This document shows, one piece after another, positions 56,597-64,000 of a DNA stretch of 64,000 nucleotides; the first letter of the stretch is position 1; each line of letters starts with the position of its first letter. The notes under the pieces are model-generated. The model ran no database searches. It saw only the letters and a list, made by a program, of their open reading frames with translations, and had not been told where the DNA came from. The translations under genes and the position numbers were made by a program. The stretch comes from Neoechinorhynchus agilis (lineage: Eukaryota > Acanthocephala): NCBI GenBank assembly GCA_051530055.1, contig CM121342.1, forward strand, positions 7,192,001 to 7,256,000, read 5' to 3'.

Positions 56597-59500
56597 TTAT
56601 GTTTGTTCGGCAGCTTCCTTGATGGCCGCGGCATTGCCGCGTTGGATCGCCGCGCTGATTCGCTGCAACAGGAAGCTGCTAGATCGCATATCGCCGATGG
56701 CATGTTTTAGCATCCCTCCCAGTCGTGAGAGGAAATAATCGGCTTCTTTTCCGAGACATCCCAGTGTTTCCACCGCAATCGGGATGAAAATATATTGATG
56801 CCCAACGAGCGAGTACTTCTGCCGCTTCTTTTCCTCGCTGAAGCTGGCGACTGCTCCCGCCTTTGAGGTGGCAACCTGTAAGTGGGATGCTGCGAGCGTG
56901 TTGGGGCAGGTAAAATCCCAAACAAGTATTTTCCCGGAGCACCACGGAAGGAGAGTCGCTGTCGTTCCGGGAGAGTCCAACTGGTTCGAGTCGAGCTGGA
57001 AAACCGGCCGTTGAAAGTGCTTCCCTGATTATGCGGTTGACTGCTGAGTGCCGTGCGTGGCGAGCAGTTGATCGCTTGCAGTCAAGGCCGTGAGTTCCCG
57101 ATCCGTTCACGGTCTCACCGCAACGACGTGTATATGAGCCCGAGAATTCGATGCCTAACCGAAGTCCCACAGCGACGATGAAAGTGGGACGCCGCGAGCG
57201 TGTTGGGGCAGGTAAAATCCCAAACCAGTATTTTCCCGGAGCACCACGGGAGGAGAGTCGCTGTCGTTCCGGGAGAGTCCAACTAATTCGAGTCGAGCTG
57301 GAAAACCGGCCGTTGAGAGTGCTTCCCTGATTATGCGGTTGACTGCTGAGTGCCGTGCGTGGCGAGCAGTTGAACGCTTGCAGTCAAGGCCGTGAGTTCC
57401 CGATCCGTTCACGGTCTCACCGCAACGACGTGTATATGAGCCCGAGAATTCGATGCCCAACCGAAGTCCCACAGCGACGGTGAAAGTGGGACGCCGCGAG
57501 CGTGTTGGGGCAGGTAAAATCCCAAACCAGTATTTTCCCGGAGCACCACGGGAGGAGAGTCGCTGTCGTTCCGGGAGAGTCCAACTGGTTCGAGTCGAGC
57601 TGGAAAACCGGCCGTTGAGAGTGCTTCCCTGATTATGCGGTTGACTGCTGAGTGCCGTGCGTGGCGAGCAGTTGAACGCTTGCAGTCAAGGCCGTGAGTT
57701 CCCGATCCGTTCACGGTCTCACCGCAACGACGTGTATATGAGCCCGAGAATTCGATGCCCAACCGAAGTCCCACAGCGACGGTGAAAGTGGGACGCCGCG
57801 AGCGTGTTGGGGCAGGTAAAATCCCAAACCAGTATTTTCCCGGAGCACCACGGGAGGAGAGTCGCTGTCGTTCCGGGAGAGTCCAACTAATTCGAGTCGA
57901 GCTGGAAAACCGGCCGTTGAGAGTGCTTCCCTGATTATGCGGTTGACTGCTGAGTGCCGTGCGTGGCGAGCATTTGAACGCTTGCAGTCAAGGCCGTGAG
58001 TTCCCGATCCGTTCACGGTCTCACCGCAACGACATGTATATGAGCCCGAGAATTCGATGCCCAACCGAAGTCCCACAGCGACGGTGAAAGTGGGACGCCG
58101 CGAGCGTGTTGGGGCAGGTAAAATCCCAAACCAGTATTTTCCCGGAGCACCACGGGAGGAGAGTCGCTGTCGTTCCGGGAGAGTCCAACTGGTTCGAGTC
58201 GAGCTGGAAAACCGGCCGTTGAGAGTGCTTCCCTGATTATGCGGTTGACTGCTGAGTGCCGTGCGTGGCGAGCAGTTGAACGCTTGCAGTCAAGGCCGTG
58301 AGTTCCCGATCCGTTCACGGTCTCACCGCAACGACGTGTATATGAGCCCGAGAATTCGATGCCCAACCGAAGTCCCACAGCGACGGTGAAAGTGGGACGC
58401 CGCGAGCGTGTTGGGGCAGGTAAAATCCCAAACCAGTATTTTCCCGGAGCACCACGGGAGGAGAGTCGCTGTCGTTCCGGGAGAGTCCAACTGGTTCGAG
58501 TCGAGCTGGAAAACCGGCCGTTGAGAGTGCTTCCCTGATTATGCGGTTGACTGCTGAGTGCCGTGCGTGGCGAGCATTTGAACGCTTGCAGTCAAGGCCG
58601 TGAGTTCCCGATCCGTTCACGGTCTCACCGCAACGACGTGTATATGAGCCCGAGAATTCGATGCCCAACCGAAGTCCCACAGCGACGGTGAAAGTGGGAC
58701 GCCGCGAGCGTGTTGGGGCAGGTAAAATCCCAAACCAGTATTTTCCCGGAGCACCACGGGAGGAGAGTCGCTGTCGTTCCGGGAGAGTCCAACTGGTTCG
58801 AGTCGAGCTGGAAAACCGGCCGTTGAGAGTGCTTCCCTGATTATGCGGTTGACTGCTGAGTGCCGTGCGTGGCGAGCAGTTGAACGCTTGCAGTCAAGGC
58901 CGTGAGTTCCCGATCCGTTCACGGTCTCACCGCAACGACGTGTATATGAGCCCGAGAATTCGATGCCCAACCGAAGTCCCACAGCGACGGTGAAAGTGGG
59001 ACGCCGCGAGCGTGTTGGGGCAGGTAAAATCCCAAACCAGTATTTTCCCGGAGCACCACGGGAGGAGAGTCGCTGTCGTTCCGGGAGAGTCCAACTGGTT
59101 CGAGTCGAGCTGGAAAACCGGCCGTTGAGAGTGCTTCCCTGATTATGCGGTTGACTGCTGAGTGCCGTGCGTGGCGAGCAGTTGAACGCTTGCAGTCAAG
59201 GCCGTGAGTTCCCGATCCGTTCACGGTCTCACCGCAACGACGTGTATATGAGCCCGAGAATTCGATGCCCAACCGAAGTCCCACAGCGACGGTGAAAGTG
59301 GGACGCCGCGAGCGTGTTGGGGCAGGTAAAATCCCAAACCAGTATTTTCCCGGAGCACCACGGGAGGAGAGTCGCTGTCGTTCCGGGAGAGTCCAACTAA
59401 TTCGAGTCGAGCTGGAAAACCGGCCGTTGAGAGTGCTTCCCTGATTATGCGGTTGACTGCTGAGTGCCGTGCGTGGCGAGCATTTGAACGCTTGCAGTCA

Positions 59501-59990
59501 AGGCCGTGAGTTCCCGATCCGTTCACGGTCTCACCGCACCGACACGTATATGAGCCCGAGAATTCGATGCCCAACCGAAGTCCCACAGCGACGGTGAAAG
59601 TGGGACGCCGCGAGCGTGTTGGGGCAGGAAATCCCAAACCAGTATTTTCCCGGAGCACCACGGGAGGAGAGTCGCTGTCGTTCCGGGAGAGTCCAACTGG
59701 TTCGAGTTGAGCTGGAAAACCGGCCGTTGAGAGTGCTTCCCTGATTATGCGGTTGACTGCTGAGTGCCGTGCGTGGCGAGCAGTTGAACGCTTGCAGTCA
59801 AGGCCGTGAGTTCCCGATCCGTTCACGGTCTCACCGCAACGACGTGTATATGAGCCCTAGAATTCGATGCCCAACCGAAGTCCCACAACGACGGTGATGG
59901 CCTGATCATCCAGGCGCCTTCAGTGGAGCTGAGACTGCCAAGAGACGAGCTCTATCGGTGGGAGATGAGCATGAGTTGAGAAGCTGCTGA
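56597..59990 (-). mobile_element. LINE-A copy 4 with an internal segment amplified tenfold
   Basis: Minus strand, from right to left: LDDQAITVVVGLRLGIEFSG (59.88 kb), then C-x-C and HGLDCKRS, RHSAVNRIIREALSTAGFPA, RLEPVGLSRND, then ten repeated units, and finally the true C-terminus at 56597-56900: ILVWDFTCPNTLAASH, KYSLVGHQYIFIPIAVETLG, SSFLLQRISAAIQRGNAAAI. These correspond stretch by stretch to copies 1 and 2. The C-terminal 127 residues are in one open frame, so this copy was fairly young when the amplification happened. Confidence 0.88.
56881..59895 (-). repeat. 302-bp tandem array of LINE-A coding sequence, ten units
   Basis: The block gtgggacgccgcgagcgtgt (gtgggatgctgcgagcgtgt in the leftmost) recurs at 56881, 57184, 57486, 57788, 58090, 58392, 58694, 58996, 59298 and 59600. 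Each unit covers GLRLGIEF to TCPNTLAASH and joins back to the start. 302 is not a multiple of three, so the frame shifts at every unit and no long protein results. Units are nearly identical. A few paired variants (ctggttcg or ctaattcg, gcagttg or gcatttg) recur in a pattern. A young array. Confidence 0.97.
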
Positions 59991-60450
59991 TAGGACGCAG
60001 TGTGGATTATAATAAAATTTTAGTGGAAATGCGTTTATTTTTTGTGTAATAATTGATAATTTTCGACCTTCGCTTTGGCCTTCATCAGTCTATTGTTTTT
60101 GGAGGAAAATACAAGAAATCAGTTATTATAATTCGCTATAAAGAAGTTTAAATTGCATACTTTCTTTTAGTCTTTCCGAATAACTAAACCTAATGACCGT
60201 AATTATGCGCCGAATAAAAAATATCGGACTAATCTTTACTTTTCCCCGTTTGAAATTCGGAAAAAACATCCCGAACGACAATGAATTTGATCAACGTCGT
60301 TATCAGACACGGAAGAACAACACTGAGATTGAAATCTCGATTCTAGCGTCTCAGGAAAAAAGAAATGAGTATAAAACAGCTTACCGCTAGGTCTGATGAA
60401 CACTATAATCTATTCTTTTTTAAATTTAAATGTTTCGATATTAAAGTGCA
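59991..60450. other. Spacer between the LINE-A array and bL17m
   Basis: Contains the second copy of the 30-base TTTAGTGGAAATGC stretch (60014-60043) and the probable promoter of the ribosomal-protein gene. A 65-codon plus frame (60193-60390) is unrecognised. Confidence 0.4.
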
Positions 60451-61088
60451 ATGCGGATTACGGTTGGACGATTTAAGAATGCACGGGTTCATTCCAGAAC
60501 TGATAACGCAACCTTTAAAATTCAACAAACAATCACAAATCTTCTAAGAGATGAAAGGTATTGTTTTATCGGCTTTGATTTTCTTTCAATATTAATAGGA
60601 TCGAAGGACCACTTCATTTAATGGATATTAGTCGCCAGTACACCGAACGTCTAATTCAATTGGCTACAAAGTATCCATACGACCAATCAGTGATGGACAT
60701 TATCGATTTTTGGGTTCTTGAAAAAGATCTTATTCCTAAAATATATGAAGTTCTCATTTCCAGGTTCAAGGACCGGCCAAATGGTCCATATACAAATGTT
60801 GGCCTCCGTTCATAGGACGATCTTTCTCCGTTTGATTTCTTTTAGCAATATAGAATCAGTCGGGAGTATCCGATTGTGAACGCAAAATCGGCTAAATTCA
60901 AGGGAGTTTTGGAATTAAAGGGAAACGGTTATCCGCCATTGCCTCATCCACAATACGGCCATATTCCCGCGTGTGCTAGCAGTATACTCACAAATGTTCT
61001 TGTTGGAGCCGCCGCGAGAAACGAACAAATCTACAAACATCAAGATAATAAATTTAGGAATATTGAAATCGTCGAACCAAGTAAATAG
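60451..61088 (+). CDS. MRPL17: Mitochondrial large-subunit ribosomal protein bL17m, three exons
   Basis: Exons 60451-60557, 60599-60797 and 60846-61088 give 182 residues. Introns of 41 and 48 bases begin with gt and end with ag (donors gtattg and gttggc, acceptors attaatag and ttcttttag). The protein begins MRITVGRFKNARVHSRTDNA, then ITNLLRDERIEGPLHLMDIS, YTERLIQLATKY, DIIDFWVLEKDLIPKIYEVL, ISRFKDR, and ends with LELKGNGYPPLPHP and a short tail. This follows vertebrate MRPL17 closely (L.RHERIE.P....DE...YAEKLI, ADFWL.EKDLIPKLFQVLA.R+KD...GYT, EYKGN..PPLP). It is part of the mitoribosome near the exit tunnel. Exon 2 to 3 phasing was chosen because the other nearby gt gives an immediate stop. 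Confidence 0.92.
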
Positions 61089-61424
61089 TTTCCTTGTTTT
61101 TCTTTGAAATTACATATCTCATTTGTACGTTTGAATGTGGACTCTAGGTAACAAAAGTTTATTGCTTAATTTTGTGCATTTGTTGATTTTTTTTCAATTT
61201 TCGCTATCACGACCATAAATTGTGCATTTCTTTTTTATAAATTTATAACTGAGCAAAGTTGTAAGACTTTCCCTACTCTAAAGTCCGCCGGACTGTTCTG
61301 GATACTAATCATTAAAATCAACGTTTTTTCAGCTTTTCCATCGAATTTTCTCGTACAATTTCAGATAAAAGATTTCCCATGAATGCAATTTTGACTTTTT
61401 TAAAAGTAATCAGGCTAAATTAAC
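61089..61424. other. 3' flank of bL17m
   Basis: AT-rich spacer, no gene. No canonical AATAAA noticed right after the stop. Confidence 0.4.
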
Positions 61425-64000
61425 CGAAATAAAATCGGAAAAGAATTATTCGCTAGGTCTTCACTCGGTATAGTTTATTAAAAAAAACGTAGTCCGAAAA
61501 TCGTCGGGTTCATAACTCATCGTCATGAATCCAACGATGCTCCCAGAAGGTTTTTTGATAAATTCTTTTTTAGGGAGTGACCGGTACCTTCCTCACACAT
61601 CGAAATAAAATCTTAGAGGAATTATTCACTTTATCTTCACTTGGTAAAGAGTTTATTAAAAAAACCCTTCTGTGAAAATCGTCGGGTTCATAACTAAAAA
61701 ACTGATGATGAATCCGACGAAGTTCCCAGAACGTTTTTTTGATAAATTCTTTTTTAGGGAGTGACCGGTACCTTCCTCACACATCGAAATAAAATCTTAG
61801 AGGAATTATTCACTTTATCTTCACTTGGTAAAGAGTTTATTAAAAAAACCCTTCTGCGAAAATCGTCGGGTTCATAGTAACTAAAAAACTGATGATGAAC
61901 CCGACGAGGCTCGTAGAGCGTTTTTTAATAAATTCTTTTACCGAATGACCGGTACCTTCCTCACACATCGAAATAAAATCTTAGAAGAATTGTTCGCTAG
62001 ATCTTCACTCGGTAAAGAGTTTATTAAAAAACCTTTCTGTGAAAATCATCGGGTTCATAACTAAAAAACTGATGATGAATCCGACGAAGTTCCCAGAACG
62101 TTTTTTTGATAAATTCTTTTTTAGTGAGTGACCGGTACCTTCCTCACACATCGAAATAAAATCGGAGCAGAATTGTTCGCTAGATCTTCACTCGGTAAAG
62201 AATTTATTAAAAAACCCTTATGTGAAAATCGTCGTGTTCATATTAACTAAAAAACTGATGATCATGAACCCGACGAGGCTCGTAGAGCGTTTTTTAATAA
62301 ACTCTTTTACCGAGTGACCGACACCTTCCTCACACATCGAAATAAAATCTTAGAAGAATTGTTCGCTAGATCTTCACTCGGTAAAGAGTTTATTAAAAAA
62401 CCTTTCTGTGAAAATCGTCGGGTTCATAACTAAAAAACTGATGATGAATCCGACGAGGTTCGCAGAACGTTTTTTAAAACTCTTTTTAGTTAGTGACCGG
62501 TACCTTCCTCACACATCGAAATAAAATCGGAGCAGAATTATTCGCTAAGTCTTCACTCGGTAAAGAATTTATTAAAAAACCCTTTTGTGAAAATCGTCGT
62601 GTTCATATTAACTAAAAAACTGATGATCATGAACCCGACGAGGCTCGTAGAGCGTTTTTTAATAAACTCTTTTACCGAGTGACCGACACCTTCCTCACAC
62701 ATCGAAATAAAATCTTAGAAGAATTGTTCGCTAGATCTTCACTCGGTAAAGAGTTTATTAAAAAACCTTTCTGTGAAAATCGTCGGGTTCATAACTAAAA
62801 AACTGATGATGAATCCGACGAAGTTCCCAGAACGTTTTTTATAAATTCTTTTAGTGAGTGACCGGTACCTCCTCACACATCGAAATAAAATCGAAGAATT
62901 GTTCGCTAGATCTTCACTCGGTAAATTTATTAAAAAACCCTTTGTGAAAATCGTCGTGTTCATTAACTAAAAAACTGATGATCATGAACCCGACGAGGCT
63001 CGTAGAGCGTTTTTTAATAAACTCTTTTACCGAGTGACCGACACCTTCCTCACACATCGAAATAAAATCTTAGAAGAATTGTTCGCTAGATCTTCACTCG
63101 GTAAAGAGTTTATTAAAAAACCTTTCTGTGAAAATCGTCGGGTTCATAACTAAAAAACTGATGATGAATCCGACGAGGTTCGCAGAACGTTTTTTAAAAC
63201 TCTTTTTAGTTAGTGACCGGTACCTTCCTCACACATCGAAATAAAATCGGAGCAGAATTATTCGCTAAGTCTTCACTCGGTAAAGAATTTATTAAAAAAC
63301 CCTTTTGTGAAAATCGTCGTGTTCATATTAACTAAAAAACTGATGATCATGAACCCGACGAGGCTCGTAGAGCGTTTTTTAATAAACTCTTTTACCGAGT
63401 GACCGACACCTTCCTCACACATCGAAATAAAATCTTAGAAGAATTATTCGCTAGGTCTTCACTCGGTAAAGAGTTTATTAAAAAACCCTTCTGCGAAAAT
63501 CGTCGTGTTCATATTAACTAAAAAACTGATGATCATGAACCCGACGAGGCTCGTAGAGCGTTTTTTAATAAACTCTTTACCGAGTGACCGACACCTTCCT
63601 CACACATCGAAATAAAATCTTAGAAGAATTGTTCGCTAGATCTTCACTCGGTAAAGAGTTTATTAAAAAACCTTTCTGTGAAAATCGTCGGGTTCATAAC
63701 TAAAAAACTGATGATGAATCCGACGAAGTTCCCAGAACGTTTTTTTGATAAATTCTTTTTTAGTGAGTGACCGGTACCTTCCTCACACATCGAAATAAAA
63801 TCGGAGCAGAATTATTCGCTAAGTCTTCACTCGGTAAAGAATTTATTAAAAAACCCTTATGTGAAAATCGTCGTGTTCATATTAACTAAAAAACTGATGA
63901 TCATGAACCCGACGAGGCTCGTAGATCGTTTTTTAATAAACTCTTTTACCGAGTGACCGGTACCTTCCTCACACATCGAAATAAAATCGGAGCAGAATTA
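61425..64000. repeat. 183-bp fold-back satellite, about 14 monomers, runs off the right edge
   Basis: The block ccttcctcacacatcgaaat recurs about every 176-186 bases from 61587 to 63963. Two monomer types alternate in most of the array: type A has gaatccgacgaagttcccag (or a ggttcgcag variant) and usually ccggtacc. Type B has gaacccgacgaggctcgtag and usually ccgacacc. So the higher-order unit is a dimer of about 365 bases. Each monomer is mostly an imperfect inverted repeat. In 62189-62316, CACTCGGTAAAGAATTTATT at one end faces AATAAACTCTTTTACCGAGTG at the other, and inside it CGTCGTGTTCAT faces ATGAACCCGACG. At 61864-61906 the inner stem CGTCGGGTTCAT/ATGAACCCGACG is perfect. Confidence 0.96.

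Noticed and set aside
56881-59895. The 121-codon minus-strand frames as ten protein genes
   Set aside because: They are one slice of a LINE-A protein read from a tandem array. The frame shifts at every 302-bp unit, so the C-terminal parts are out of frame.
61690-63900. Hammerhead-like ctgatga...cgaa in the 183-bp satellite
   Set aside because: No stem II can form between the two core pieces. The bases are explained by the large inverted repeat instead.

Overview
This is eukaryotic, AT-rich, repeat-dominated DNA from an invertebrate animal. The animal origin rests on an intact innexin gene (35.5-36.7 kb). Eukaryotic nuclear coding rests on a split gene for mitochondrial ribosomal protein bL17m (60.5-61.1 kb) whose two inferred introns are only 41 and 48 bases long. 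I cannot place the animal more precisely. Innexins exclude vertebrates as a natural source, and the tiny introns and heavy satellite load suggest a small or parasitic lineage, but that is inference.

Layout: 1-5.4 kb is a tandem array of about nine 542-bp units, each an internal slice of a HIPK/DYRK-type protein kinase gene, ending in one unit that runs on into the native kinase C-lobe. 5.8-8.4 kb holds an inverted pair of a short, broken but amino-acid-conserved coding segment, around a fossil fragment of a Ty3/gypsy-like element. An RTE-type LINE fragment lies against a 23-base assembly gap at 8.67 kb. From 8.69 to 9.86 kb is a host gene piece for a lysine-rich nuclear protein with two TFIIS N-terminal-like helical domains. 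11-34 kb is a graveyard of retroelements: at least three LINE groups, called here LINE-A (RT thumb plus long C-terminal domain), LINE-B/C (gag-like ORF1 with zinc knuckles, AP-endonuclease, RT) and RTE, plus a Penelope-like GIY-YIG piece. A charged unrecognised host-like gene sits among them at 18.8-20.5 kb.

35.5-36.7 kb is the innexin. Its 3' end is followed within 100 bases by about 15.7 kb of a 146-bp satellite. That satellite is interrupted at 52.56-54.53 kb by an insertion carrying a LINE 3' end and 428-bp repeats, and then resumes to 55.2 kb. 56.6-59.9 kb is a second gene-derived array: ten 302-bp copies of part of the LINE-A coding region, minus strand, inside an otherwise recognisable LINE-A C-terminus. 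After the bL17m gene, 61.4-64.0 kb and beyond is a 183-bp satellite whose monomers are almost entirely inverted repeats and alternate between two types.

The clearest common theme is birth of satellites from pieces of genes and mobile elements: kinase, LINE-A and fold-back element each show an internal slice amplified in tandem. Only the innexin and bL17m look like whole, working genes. The TFIIS-like gene looks real but loses its start in the gap.
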